Origin: Verrucomicrobiota bacterium
GTDB taxonomy: Bacteria; Verrucomicrobiota; Verrucomicrobiia; Limisphaerales; J093
Length of the DNA: 42,702 nucleotides
Assembly: GCA_012517065.1 (NCBI GenBank)
Contig: JAAYVR010000042.1
Span: 1-42,702, forward strand
Direction: 5' to 3'
Shown: positions 1-9,014 of the stretch, piece by piece
Numbering within the stretch: the first letter of the stretch is position 1
Layout: each line of letters opens with the position of its first letter
The notes under the pieces: model-generated
The model's database searches: none
Seen by the model: the letters and a program-made list of their open reading frames with translations, nothing else
Told to the model about the DNA's origin: nothing
Translations under genes and position numbers: made by a program

Positions 1-289
1 AATCGCCGCGCTCCTGCCGGCGCCTTAGAGGAAACACCGACGGCCGGCAGCGCGGCGGTCCTCGGCCGCATCAACCCGACGACCGACCCTATGCCCCGTT
101 TAGATCAGGCAAATGCGGCGCCCGAACATTCACCGGCCGGAATGCACAAACAACGTGCCTGTCCCCATATCGGCGTTGGCAAGCGCGAAGCGTTTGGAGT
201 GCGGCGGCTTGCCGCCGCTTTGTTCTTACGCCCAAACAACGTGTCTGTCCCCATATCCCCGCGCAGCGATTCCGGTTCGACACCTACAA
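1..289. repeat. Chimeric intergenic repeats (149-bp family joined to 146-bp family)
   Basis: No gene is supported here. From about 50 to 115 the DNA matches the start of the 149-bp unit seen at 42260-42702 (GCGGTCCTCGGCCGCATC, then AACCCGACGACCG). At 155-170 and 241-256 lie two copies of the box GTG(C/T)CTGTCCCCATAT that marks the 146-bp family at 20425-20732. Between the boxes is that family's hairpin: GCGGCGGC (201-208), TT, GCCGCCGC (211-218). The hairpin stands just downstream of the aceE stop and could help end its transcript, but no T-run is present on the minus strand. Confidence 0.75.
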
Positions 290-2989
290 TCACACCAGAG
301 CAGGAAATGCCTTGTCAGGGTCAATCCCCAATTCCTTGATTGCGCGAGTGACCACTTTTGGCTCGACAGCGCCTCTGGTGGCCAGCGAATGAAGAGTTGC
401 AACAACCACATTCTCAGCGTCCACCTCGAAAAACCGCCGAAGCCGCTCTCGAGTGTCGCTTCGGCCGAAACCGTCAGTGCCGAGCGTTGTGAGACCGCCG
501 GGTACCCATGGTGCGATCAGGTCAGGAACAGCTTTCACGTTGTCGGAGACGGCCACGAACACGCCTGACTCCGGCGCAAGCGTGCGTTCGAGGTATGACC
601 GGCGGGGCGTTTCCTGTGGGTGGAGTCGATTCCAGCGTTGGCACAACAAGGTCTCGGTGCGCAATCGTTTATAGCTCGTCGCACTCCACACGTCGGCTGA
701 AACATCATACCGTTCAGCCAGAATCTCCTGGGCGCGCAAAGCTTCTCTGAGGAGAGGGCCACTGCCAAACAGATGAGCTTTGTGTGACAGTCCTTGAGGG
801 CCTTGTTTGAATCTGTAAAGCCCCTGAATAATGCCCTCTTCGCAGCCTGCAGGCATCGGTGGCATGCGGTAGTTCTCGTTGTACAGGCAGATATAGTAGA
901 AAAGCTCCTCGTTCTCGAGGTACATTCGACGAAGCCCGTCCGCAATGATCACCGCCAATTCGTAGGCAAAAGCGGGGTCGTAGGTGAGCAGTGTCGGGAC
1001 CGAGCTGGTCAACAAAAGGCTATGGCCATCCTGGTGCTGAAGCCCTTCGCCGGCGAGCGTTGTTCGGCCCGCAGTTGCTCCGAGCAGAAATCCCTTTGCT
1101 CGGATGTCCCCGGCCAGCCACATCAGGTCGCCCACCCGCTGGTAACCGAACATGGAATAATAAGTGTAGAACGGGATCATGTTCACGCCGTGCGTTGAAT
1201 AGGATGTCGCAGCAGCGATGAACGAAGACATGGCCCCGGCTTCGGTTATGCCCTCTTCGAGAATCTGCCCGTCAGGCATTTCACGATAGTAGAGCAGCGA
1301 TTTCATATCTACCGGCTCGTAAAGCTGGCCACGGTGCGCATAAATGCCGATTTCGCGGAACAACGCGTCCATCCCAAAAGTCCTGGCCTCGTCGGGTATG
1401 ATTGGCACGACGTGCCGCCCGATCTTCGGGTGCCGGACCAACAAGCTCAGCATCCGCACGAAAGCCATCGTCGAAGAAACCTCCATCGTTCCTGAACCTC
1501 TGAGGAACTCTGCGAAAAACTCACGGCCGGGAACTTCCAAAGCCGGTGCTGAAGATGACCGGGCCGGGAGAAAACCGCCCAGAGCTTTCCGGCGTTCCTT
1601 GAGATAGATGGTTTCGGGACTGTCATCCGGAGGACGATAAAACGGGGCTTCGGCGATTTCTTCATCGCTGATTGGAATGTTGAACCGGGTTCTGAACTCG
1701 CGGAGCTCTTTCTCATTGAGTTTCTTTTGCTGATGAGTGATGTTGCGGCCTTCGCCTGCCTCGCCGAGGCCGTAGCCTTTGACTGTCTTTGCCAGGATAA
1801 CTGTTGGCGTGCCGCGGTGATTGACTGCGGCATGGTATGCGGCATAGACCTTTACCGGGTCATGCCCGCCCCGGAGAAGCTTCCGAATCTGCTCGTCAGT
1901 GAGATGGTTCACAAGTTCGAGCAGTTCCGGATATTTTCCGAAGAAATGCCGGCGGATGTAACTGCCGGGTTCGACCGTGTATTTCTGGTAATCGCCGTCC
2001 AACGCTTCTTCCATTCGCTTGACGAGCAGACCGGTCTTGTCCGCGGCCAATAGCGGGTCCCAATCAGACCCCCAAATGACCTTGATGACATTCCACCCTG
2101 CGCCACGAAAGAGGGCTTCGAGTTCCTGAATGATCTTGCCATTGCCACGGACAGGGCCGTCCAGCCGCTGCAAATTGCAGTTGACCACCCATGTCAAGTT
2201 ATCGAGATGTTCGCGCGCTGCGAGGGTGATCGAACCCAGCGTTTCCGGTTCATCACATTCGCCGTCGCCAACAAAACACCACACACGCGGTTCAGGGTCG
2301 GAAATCAAACCGCGCGCTTTGAGGTAGCGATTGAACCTCGCCTGGTAGATTGAAAGGATTGGCCCCAACCCCATCGAAACAGTCGGGAATTGCCAGAAAG
2401 AAGGCATCAGGTAAGGGTGCGGGTAAGACGGCAATCCACCGCCCTCGGCCAGTTCTTGCCTGAAGTTATGCAAGTCTTTCTCGTCCAAACGTCCTTCCAA
2501 GAACGCACGCGCGTAAATGCCCGGAGAAGCGTGCCCCTGCAAATAGACGATGTCGGCCGGGTGACCGTTCCCGGCACCTTTGAAGAAATGATTAAAGCCA
2601 ACTTCGTACAACGTTGCGCATGACGCGTAAGTCGAGATGTGTCCGCCCAATCCGCTGTGAAGCCGGTTCGCGTTCACCACCATAGCCATTGCGTTCCATC
2701 GAATGTAACTCTTGATGCGTTTCTCGATGGCGCGGTCGCCGGGCATTGGCGGCTGTTGATCGGCCGGAATCGTATTCAAATAGGGTGTGCTGGTTGGTTC
2801 CGGCGCTTCAATGCCGGCTGCTCTGAATCGCTCCAACATGCCGGTCAAAAACCGCCGTGCGTTCTCGTGCGGGCCATTCTCGAGTGCGATCCTGAGCAGT
2901 GATTCGTGAGCATCGAGCCAACGTCCCATGTCAGGCGTGGTCGCCCCGTTGGCCAGTTGTTCCTGAAGTGTCGTCTTGGACGGTTTCAC
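290..2989 (-). CDS. aceE: Pyruvate dehydrogenase E1 component, homodimeric type
   Basis: This is the thiamine-diphosphate E1 subunit of the pyruvate dehydrogenase complex. It decarboxylates pyruvate and passes the acetyl group to the lipoyl E2. The protein shows the AceE-type N-terminal region (RAIEKRIKSYIRWNAMAMVV), a YLQGHASPG active-site segment near residue 153, the ThDP/Mg motif GDGECDEPE near 241 followed by NCNLQRLDGPV, and the transketolase C-terminal domain. From the GTG at 2989 it has 899 residues, close to the 887 of E. coli AceE. The frame stays open to 3310, but that extension overlaps ileS and does not resemble the family. An ATG at 2929 is the other plausible start; neither has a clear Shine-Dalgarno. 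No aceF or lpd lies in the window, so the other subunits are elsewhere. The gene is divergent from ileS across about 176 bp. Confidence 0.95.
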   Translation of the reverse strand: MKPSKTTLQEQLANGATTPDMGRWLDAHESLLRIALENGPHENARRFLTGMLERFRAAGIEAPEPTSTPYLNTIPADQQPPMPGDRAIEKRIKSYIRWNAMAMVVNANRLHSGLGGHISTYASCATLYEVGFNHFFKGAGNGHPADIVYLQGHASPGIYARAFLEGRLDEKDLHNFRQELAEGGGLPSYPHPYLMPSFWQFPTVSMGLGPILSIYQARFNRYLKARGLISDPEPRVWCFVGDGECDEPETLGSITLAAREHLDNLTWVVNCNLQRLDGPVRGNGKIIQELEALFRGAGWNVIKVIWGSDWDPLLAADKTGLLVKRMEEALDGDYQKYTVEPGSYIRRHFFGKYPELLELVNHLTDEQIRKLLRGGHDPVKVYAAYHAAVNHRGTPTVILAKTVKGYGLGEAGEGRNITHQQKKLNEKELREFRTRFNIPISDEEIAEAPFYRPPDDSPETIYLKERRKALGGFLPARSSSAPALEVPGREFFAEFLRGSGTMEVSSTMAFVRMLSLLVRHPKIGRHVVPIIPDEARTFGMDALFREIGIYAHRGQLYEPVDMKSLLYYREMPDGQILEEGITEAGAMSSFIAAATSYSTHGVNMIPFYTYYSMFGYQRVGDLMWLAGDIRAKGFLLGATAGRTTLAGEGLQHQDGHSLLLTSSVPTLLTYDPAFAYELAVIIADGLRRMYLENEELFYYICLYNENYRMPPMPAGCEEGIIQGLYRFKQGPQGLSHKAHLFGSGPLLREALRAQEILAERYDVSADVWSATSYKRLRTETLLCQRWNRLHPQETPRRSYLERTLAPESGVFVAVSDNVKAVPDLIAPWVPGGLTTLGTDGFGRSDTRERLRRFFEVDAENVVVATLHSLATRGAVEPKVVTRAIKELGIDPDKAFPALV

Positions 2990-3165
2990 GCAGTGATTCA
3001 GAGCACTGAATCGCGTCTTGTCAACACCGACAGTTGCAGGTTTAATTCGGAGCTTTCGGCACGTACCATAGCCATGTTGGAGCCGACCGGGTATTTGCGC
3101 CGCACAAAGGTTGGAATGCAAATGGAAATGAAACCATTGTCGGTCGGCCGAAATGGACACGAAAA

Positions 3166-6093
3166 ATGGATTACAAAGAAACATTGAATTTGCCGCGCAC
3201 CGGGTTCCCGATGAAAGCGGACCTTGTGGCCCGTGAACCCGAGCGCCTTGAACGCTGGCAAGCCGCCAAGCTTTACGAAAGCATTCAGGCCGCCAGAAAA
3301 AACTCGCCAAAGTTCGTCTTGCATGACGGCCCGCCGTTCGCCAATGGCGACGTCCACATCGGCACCGCCATGAACAAGATACTCAAAGACATCATCGTCA
3401 GATACAAAACACTCCGCGGCTGGCAGGCACCGTTCATTCCCGGCTGGGACTGCCACGGCTTGCCAATCGAGTTCAAAGTCGTTCAGGACCTTCGGAAAAG
3501 GGGCAAGACCGATCACGGCGCCTCAGAAATCCGCAGTGAGTGCGAGGCGTACGCGCTCAAGTATGTGGACGTGCAGCGCGCCCAATTCCAGCGTTTGGGA
3601 GTGCTTGGCGATTGGGATAATCCTTACCTAACGCTGCACCGCGAGTACGAAGCCGAGGAACTGCGCCTTTTCGCGAGCCTCGTCGAGCAGGGATTCGTGT
3701 ACAGAGGCAAGAAACCGGTCTATTGGAGCATTCCATGCCGAACCGCCCTCGCCGAAGCCGAGGTCGAGTACAAAGACCATATCAGCCAGAGCATCTATGT
3801 AAAATGCCCGGTCGTCGGAAGACCCGGAACATTCGTCGTGATTTGGACCACCACGCCATGGACTCTGCCGGCCAATCTGGCCATCGCTTACAATTCAACC
3901 TTCAGTTATTCATTGGTCCGGGTCGGTGTGGGTGAAGACGGCCGCTGCGAGGATTACATCGTCTCGACAATGCTCTTAAGCACGGTTGCAGACAAGTGCC
4001 GTTGGCATCCGTACCAAATCGTCCGCAGCCTTGACAGCCTGCACCTCGCCGGCCTCGAATATCAACACCCGTTCTGTAATCGCACAGGCAAACTCGTCCC
4101 CGGCGACGAGTTCGTGGATAACGAGACCGGCACGGGTTTCGTCCATATCGCCCCCGGGCACGGCCTCGAAGACTATGTCCTCGGCTCCAGAATCGGCTTG
4201 CCAATTTACTCACCCGTCGATGATGAGGGACGCCTCGCCTACACTGACGATCTCCCGATCGAACAACAAATGCCGGCGGCCATGGTCGGCAAGTCCATCC
4301 TTGAACAGCACGGGGAAAGTGAAGCGAACTCGGCTGTCTTGCATGAACTCCGAACGCGCGGCGTCCTCCTGTTCAGCGAGCATTACCATCACTCCTACCC
4401 GCACTGCTGGCGAAGCAAAACGCCGGTAATTTTCCGGGCCATGGAACAGTGGTTCATCAACATTGACCACACCCCGCAAGGGCAAACCGGCACAAGCGAA
4501 GGTTCCAACGCCAAATCAACCCAGCCGCAAGAGCCACAGAAATTCCGCGACCGCGCCCTGGCCGCAATCGAAAATGTCGAGTGGATTCCTGCGTGGGGCA
4601 GAAGCCGAATCGAGGCGGCGGTCAAGTCACGGCCTGACTGGTGCATATCCCGCCAACGAACCTGGGGCGTCCCCATCCCCGCGTTTTACGACGACAAGGG
4701 CAATCCAATCCTCGACATCAGAATCATTCGCAAAGTGGCCGACATCGTCGAAAAAGAAGGGTCTGGTTTTTGGTTCGAGCTGCCAGCCGAACAATTGTGG
4801 GCGCGATGCCGCCCCGCCGATTGGGCCGGCCCCGAAGCAGTCAGGAAATCCACCGATACACTCGACGTCTGGATCGATTCCGGATCGTCATCGCGCGCAG
4901 TGATTGCAGCAAGACCGGAATTGCGCGGCTCGCCCCTGCCCTTCCAAGCCGATCTTTACCTCGAAGGCAGCGACCAACACCGCGGCTGGTTCCAATCTTC
5001 ACTCCTGCTGTCCCTCGCAGGAAATGGCGCGCCTCCTTTCCGGCAGGTGTTAACCCATGGCTTCGTTCTCGACGCTGACCGCGAAAAAATCGCCAAGAGC
5101 AAACAGAGCACAGGCGGTTACGTAAAACCCCAGACCGCCGATGCGTACGTGAAGCAATGGGGAGCCGATGTCGTGCGGCTCTGGGTCGCTTCACAGGAGT
5201 TTCAAGGCGATATCGTCGTCAGTGAAGACCGGCTCGAGAAAGTGGCCGAGACTTACCGGCTCTTGCGCAATACACTGCGCTTTCAACTGGCCAATCTTTT
5301 TGATTTCGACCCTCGACAACACGCCGTGCCCATCGATCAGCTTGACGGGTTGGACAGGTGGATTCTCGACGAGTACGCAAGAGTCGAGGCCGATGTTCTG
5401 CGGTCCTATGAGAAATACGATTTCCACCTCGTCTATCAACGTGTAAGCCAGTTTGCTGCGGTCGAACTCTCCGCACTGTACCACGATATCGTCAAAGACC
5501 GGCTTTATACCGACCCGCCCAATTCGCACCGGCGCCGTTCAACGCAAACTGCGCTCCACAAGCTTGTCCAAGGCCTTTGCAAATGCATTTCACCCATCCT
5601 GTGCTTCACCGCAGATGAAGCGTGGGAGTTCATCCCCCATCCGGACTCCCCGTCAGTCCACACCGCAGAGTGGCAGCCGCTCGGACCGGTTTGCACAAAG
5701 ACCGAACAGGAAACATGGACAATGCTGATCGGCTTGCGCGAACGCGCGCTCCCTGAACTCGAAACCGCACGCCAAAACAAACTGATCGGCAAAGCGCTCG
5801 AAGCACAGGTCGCACTCGAAGGCCCCCCGCAGGCGCTTGCCCCGTTCCTTCCCCACAAGGAAGCGTTGCGTGAGCTACTGAACGTCTCGAATCTCGAGTT
5901 CAATGAGATTCCAGCACCGCCCGTGCCTGAAACTGCAACCGATGTCATAATAGCTTCAGCAGCGCTGCCAAAAATCACCGTTTCACGCGCTGAAGGAAAG
6001 AAATGTGAACGTTGCTGGCACTGGGACAAGGAAGTCGGCGCCAACTCCGCCCATCCCACCCTGTGCCCGCGGTGCATCCAGTCGATCAGTTAG
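3166..6093 (+). CDS. ileS: Isoleucyl-tRNA synthetase
   Basis: Class I synthetase that charges tRNA-Ile and edits mischarged valine, in the cytoplasm. It begins with the family's usual MDYKETLNLPRTGFPM, which supports the start, and runs 975 residues. The HIGH motif is HIGT at residues 64-67. The KMSKS loop reads KIAKS at 641-645, so the middle serine is alanine. The CP1 editing domain occupies roughly 200-400 and carries TTTPWTLPAN. The C-terminal zinc finger has C947, C950, C967 and C970. The protein belongs to the bacterial type with a C-terminal zinc site. No T-box or other leader structure is evident in the 176-bp space shared with aceE. Confidence 0.97.
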   Translation: MDYKETLNLPRTGFPMKADLVAREPERLERWQAAKLYESIQAARKNSPKFVLHDGPPFANGDVHIGTAMNKILKDIIVRYKTLRGWQAPFIPGWDCHGLPIEFKVVQDLRKRGKTDHGASEIRSECEAYALKYVDVQRAQFQRLGVLGDWDNPYLTLHREYEAEELRLFASLVEQGFVYRGKKPVYWSIPCRTALAEAEVEYKDHISQSIYVKCPVVGRPGTFVVIWTTTPWTLPANLAIAYNSTFSYSLVRVGVGEDGRCEDYIVSTMLLSTVADKCRWHPYQIVRSLDSLHLAGLEYQHPFCNRTGKLVPGDEFVDNETGTGFVHIAPGHGLEDYVLGSRIGLPIYSPVDDEGRLAYTDDLPIEQQMPAAMVGKSILEQHGESEANSAVLHELRTRGVLLFSEHYHHSYPHCWRSKTPVIFRAMEQWFINIDHTPQGQTGTSEGSNAKSTQPQEPQKFRDRALAAIENVEWIPAWGRSRIEAAVKSRPDWCISRQRTWGVPIPAFYDDKGNPILDIRIIRKVADIVEKEGSGFWFELPAEQLWARCRPADWAGPEAVRKSTDTLDVWIDSGSSSRAVIAARPELRGSPLPFQADLYLEGSDQHRGWFQSSLLLSLAGNGAPPFRQVLTHGFVLDADREKIAKSKQSTGGYVKPQTADAYVKQWGADVVRLWVASQEFQGDIVVSEDRLEKVAETYRLLRNTLRFQLANLFDFDPRQHAVPIDQLDGLDRWILDEYARVEADVLRSYEKYDFHLVYQRVSQFAAVELSALYHDIVKDRLYTDPPNSHRRRSTQTALHKLVQGLCKCISPILCFTADEAWEFIPHPDSPSVHTAEWQPLGPVCTKTEQETWTMLIGLRERALPELETARQNKLIGKALEAQVALEGPPQALAPFLPHKEALRELLNVSNLEFNEIPAPPVPETATDVIIASAALPKITVSRAEGKKCERCWHWDKEVGANSAHPTLCPRCIQSIS

Positions 6094-6472
6094 CGAGGCT
6101 CGGCCTCAGACCGACCGGGCATGCGGTGCCGTAATGCGCAACTGGTGATCGCCCTTCTCGGTGCGTGCCGCGGATGGCTTAAATGACACGGACGTGAAAG
6201 TGCACATGACTCAGCCGTCTTTCGGGTCAGCATAACTGCGTGTCTGTCCCCATATTGCCCCATTTCGACTTTGGCGCTTGGGATCGTTTGACAGGTGCGC
6301 TCGGTTGTCAAAAGTGACGATCGAGGTGACGACAAAGTTTGACGGAGCGCCAAGAAGGAACCTCCAAACTTCTGCGTCCTGCCTGAAGGCGCGACTCTGA
6401 CGCACCGCGCGGTCGAACCATGGTCCGACGCAGAGTCTCGCCAGATTTCCGGCCAGCCCCGCCAAAAGACCA
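6094..6472. other. Gene-free interval with one copy of the GTGTCTGTCCCCATAT box
   Basis: This space lies between convergent ileS and the OB-fold gene. The box GTGTCTGTCCCCATAT sits at 6240-6255, followed by TTGCCCCATTTCG, which resembles the sequence after the boxes at 20440 and 20586. The hairpin and spacer of the full 146-bp unit are absent, so it is a partial copy. The rest holds nothing recognisable. A 92-codon frame at 6211-6489 (-) overlaps the end of the next gene and was not accepted. Confidence 0.6.
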
Positions 6473-7138
6473 TCACCGGACAAGTTCACATCCGGTGAAC
6501 GTCACCTCACCGTCTTTGAAACCTTTGCAGCGCCCCTTTATCACAACCGTGTCGCCCACATTCATCAATTCGGCTTCACCTTTGGCACCCGCTCTGGCGA
6601 CGAGCGTCCTGCCTTTCTGCTTCGTGTAAACGGCCGGGTATTTGTCCACGTAATTGAACCCGCAAACCACAGAAATACCACGCGCGCCGGTGTCCAGCAA
6701 CACGTCGAACCGCCGGACAACCAGTTTGACGTCGAACCGCTCGACTTGGCCTTTGACCTGGAAAACCCGCCCAACGTAACGCTGCTGCGCGGCTTCGGGC
6801 TGATTCGCAAAATGAACCGCCAGTTCCGACGCTTCAACGACCTCACCTTCTCCAAGCGCCGGGAGAGATGCAATCGGCCTTGCCAACGCCTCGACCCGAT
6901 TTGCTTCCGTTGAAACACGCGGTTCAGGTTGTGCGCTCTTGAGCCGTTTGTTTTCTTCTTGAAGCCGCCGAAGTTCCTTGCGCGCGTTCTCGAGCTCGCG
7001 CTGCAAGCGGTCCACTTCTTCTTGCTTCTGTTTGAGTTCGTCTCCGGCGCGCGGCAGTTCCGACGCGCTTGCCAGAGGTGCAGTCGATGCCAGCAATCCG
7101 ACGATCAACAACTGAAGCAAGGTATCAGCATTCTTCAT
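6473..7138 (-). CDS. Exported coiled-coil protein with OB-fold (tRNA_anti-like) domain
   Basis: The 221-residue product starts with a signal peptide (about residues 1-26, cleaving near ASASE). A heptad-rich coiled coil follows at about 30-70 (KQKQEEVDRLQRELENARKE). The C-terminal 120 residues look like the OB-fold 'tRNA_anti-like' family: a helix with FANQPEAAQQRYVGRVFQVKG, then strands ending VGDTVVIKGRCKGFKDGEVTFTGCEL. In that family the domain is usually periplasmic and of unknown ligand. The gene lies 42 bp after the DUF805 gene on the same strand, so the two may be cotranscribed. Family assignment is from motif memory; the function is unknown. Confidence 0.8.
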   Translation of the reverse strand: MKNADTLLQLLIVGLLASTAPLASASELPRAGDELKQKQEEVDRLQRELENARKELRRLQEENKRLKSAQPEPRVSTEANRVEALARPIASLPALGEGEVVEASELAVHFANQPEAAQQRYVGRVFQVKGQVERFDVKLVVRRFDVLLDTGARGISVVCGFNYVDKYPAVYTKQKGRTLVARAGAKGEAELMNVGDTVVIKGRCKGFKDGEVTFTGCELVR

Positions 7139-7180
7139 GCGAACAAACTCGAGGTAGATTGACGAGTCCGCCTCTCCAAC

Positions 7181-7534
7181 TCAGGCGCTCACTTCCTTCG
7201 GGTTTGGACCGTATTGGTTCGGTCCGGGAGTGCTGTCCAGGACCATAAACACCAGCAAAACTATAAAACCAACAACCGGGACAAGCCCGATCAACAACCA
7301 CCAACCGCTGCGGCCTGTGTCATGCAAACGGCGCACTGCTACCGCAATCCCGGGAATAAGCACGGCCAAACCATAAATCGCGCCAAGCACACCGGGACCG
7401 CCAAAGAGCCCTTCGATGAAACCCAATACAAATGAAATAATGACGTTGAACAATACGAAAAACCAGTATTCTCTCCTTCTCGCTCGTCCTTCAAATACTG
7501 CGTACTTTTTCAGGGCTTCTAGATACCAGTGCAT
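7181..7534 (-). CDS. DUF805 family inner-membrane protein
   Basis: A 117-residue membrane protein with the DUF805 hallmarks: an N-terminal WYLEALKKYAVFEGRARRREYW, then three to four hydrophobic segments, with the conserved AVAVRRLHDTGRSGWW between the last ones. It has the usual family length. The frame opens at 7594, but the ATG at 7534 matches the family N-terminus and has a good Shine-Dalgarno (GAAAGGAT) about six bases upstream. DUF805 proteins are of unknown function. It is the first gene of a likely pair with the OB-fold gene. Confidence 0.9.
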   Translation of the reverse strand: MHWYLEALKKYAVFEGRARRREYWFFVLFNVIISFVLGFIEGLFGGPGVLGAIYGLAVLIPGIAVAVRRLHDTGRSGWWLLIGLVPVVGFIVLLVFMVLDSTPGPNQYGPNPKEVSA

Positions 7535-7741
7535 GTTAATCCTTTCAGTTGATTTCTCAGTGGCTGCATTTGGCGCCGCACACCTGGCCGCCACTAATGT
7601 TGCATGACACCTGCGCGGCTCTCCGTCACGCCAGTGCGGACTCTGAACTCAGGAATCTATTCGTCAAGAGGAATTAAAGATGAACGGCTTGCGAAAGCTC
7701 TACACTGCACAGTGCCATTCTGGAGCCGCAACGCCGCGATG

Positions 7742-9010
7742 TCACATCGCCCATTCGGGCGGATTTCGCAGTCGATGGAGCGTTTCACCGGCTTTCGGAA
7801 CAAGCAAAACACCCTCAGCTTCGCGGCCCGCGAATTCCTCGGGTCTGATGCTAGTTGGATCCCGGTACCCAAGGTTGACCGATCGACATCTTCTCTCCGA
7901 AATGCCGGTCGCGAGCACAACCCGCGCCCGCGGCGTTTCTCGTCCCTCAACGTACGTGCCCAGCCCGAAAACGTGCGTGGAATGCGCAAGAACACCCCAC
8001 GGATAGCCCTTGAACTTGTCCCATTGACCAAGAAAGTAATCACGGCAATGGTAGCCGACTTCTTCGATCACCTTGCCATGAGTGGCGGAAAACTCCGTGA
8101 TGTGCGGTGCGTAAATTATGAGCTCGCCGCCGTCCGCGAGGACAGGCTCGAGTTTGTACATGCACTTCCCAGCAGTCCAAATCTCGTCATACATCTTCGG
8201 CGCACACGCCAGTATTTTGCCGTACGGCCGATCATGGTAGATGACGTGCAACTGGTTGGACAGGTCGCTCGCCGGGTCCCATGCTTCCTCGGGCGTTCCT
8301 GCGAACAAGCCGGCCAGCTCCTCGCCTTCAACGACCAGACAAAAACAGGCCTTTGGCACGCGTATCAATGATGCCGCTTTGTCAACCACGCGACGCACCG
8401 GCGTCCATTTCCGGCCGATAATCTTCGGAGTTGTTATTACTGCTCCCAGCCAGTGGAAAAAGTTGAGTATCTGCGGCCCCGCAACTCCGGGAAAGAAGTA
8501 CTTGTTCCCACCTGAAAACCCGACAACTTCATGCGGAAACACAGGCCCGATGATTATCAGCCGATCGTATTCAAGCAGACGCCGGTTGATCTCGATCGGC
8601 ACTTCCATCTCGAACCGGCCCTCGGTAAGCGCGCGCACATCCCTGGCGCCTATGGTGCCGATCGTTACAAGGGCCGATGCCTCATTCCACGCGTGATTGT
8701 AGAATTCCACGTTCGCATACTCGTGCCGGCGCTCGGCCGCCGTGATACCAAGCCGCTCGCAAATGGCCGTCTCGCTCATCGGTTGATGCGTGCCAAGAGC
8801 CACAAGTACGTCGAACCGCGTTACAACACCGGCAAGGTGGTTGTGCAGCGGCCGGAACACAGAACCAACCGGCGCCGTCCTTGTACCGTCAGGAACGATC
8901 ACCAAGGTTCGCTTGCCTTCGTACCACACCGCCGGGCAGGCCTCGCGCACAATGCTTCCCACTTCCTCCGGCTCGATCGCTTTGCCCTTCTTTGCAATGG
9001 CCGAAATCAT
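7742..9010 (-). CDS. LarA-superfamily nickel-pincer racemase/epimerase (DUF2088)
   Basis: 422-residue protein of the lactate-racemase superfamily, whose known members invert the alpha-carbon of 2-hydroxyacids using a nickel-pincer nucleotide bound to a lysine. Key residues are visible: DGTRTAP (41-47), ALGTHQPM with H75, and PHEVVGFSGGNKYFFPG with H160 and K170, then H186. The intervals H160-K170 (10) and K170-H186 (16) equal those of H174, K184 and H200 in Lactobacillus LarA, so the cofactor site looks intact. The start at 9010 lies 4 bp past the stop of the SDR gene. The open frame runs on to 9088, but that part overlaps the SDR. The UxuB-like partner suggests a sugar-acid substrate such as D-mannonate/D-gluconate rather than lactate; this is inference. 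No larB, larC or larE is present in the window. Confidence 0.88.
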   Translation of the reverse strand: MISAIAKKGKAIEPEEVGSIVREACPAVWYEGKRTLVIVPDGTRTAPVGSVFRPLHNHLAGVVTRFDVLVALGTHQPMSETAICERLGITAAERRHEYANVEFYNHAWNEASALVTIGTIGARDVRALTEGRFEMEVPIEINRRLLEYDRLIIIGPVFPHEVVGFSGGNKYFFPGVAGPQILNFFHWLGAVITTPKIIGRKWTPVRRVVDKAASLIRVPKACFCLVVEGEELAGLFAGTPEEAWDPASDLSNQLHVIYHDRPYGKILACAPKMYDEIWTAGKCMYKLEPVLADGGELIIYAPHITEFSATHGKVIEEVGYHCRDYFLGQWDKFKGYPWGVLAHSTHVFGLGTYVEGRETPRARVVLATGISERRCRSVNLGYRDPTSIRPEEFAGREAEGVLLVPKAGETLHRLRNPPEWAM

Positions 9011-9014
9011 CTGA

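Noticed and set aside
2990-3165. A T-box or amino-acid-responsive leader before ileS
   Set aside because: No T-box core sequence, antiterminator or terminator hairpin could be found.
2990-3310. N-terminal extension of the aceE frame to 3310
   Set aside because: It overlaps the ileS start on the other strand, lacks similarity to AceE, and adds 107 residues beyond the family length.
6211-6489. 92-codon minus-strand frame
   Set aside because: It spans a repeat box and overlaps the end of the OB-fold gene; no ribosome site or family.
7680-8006. Plus-strand frame with a good ribosome-like site (AGAGGAATTAAAG)
   Set aside because: Most of it is antisense to the LarA-like gene, its composition is a typical antisense shadow, and no family was recognised.
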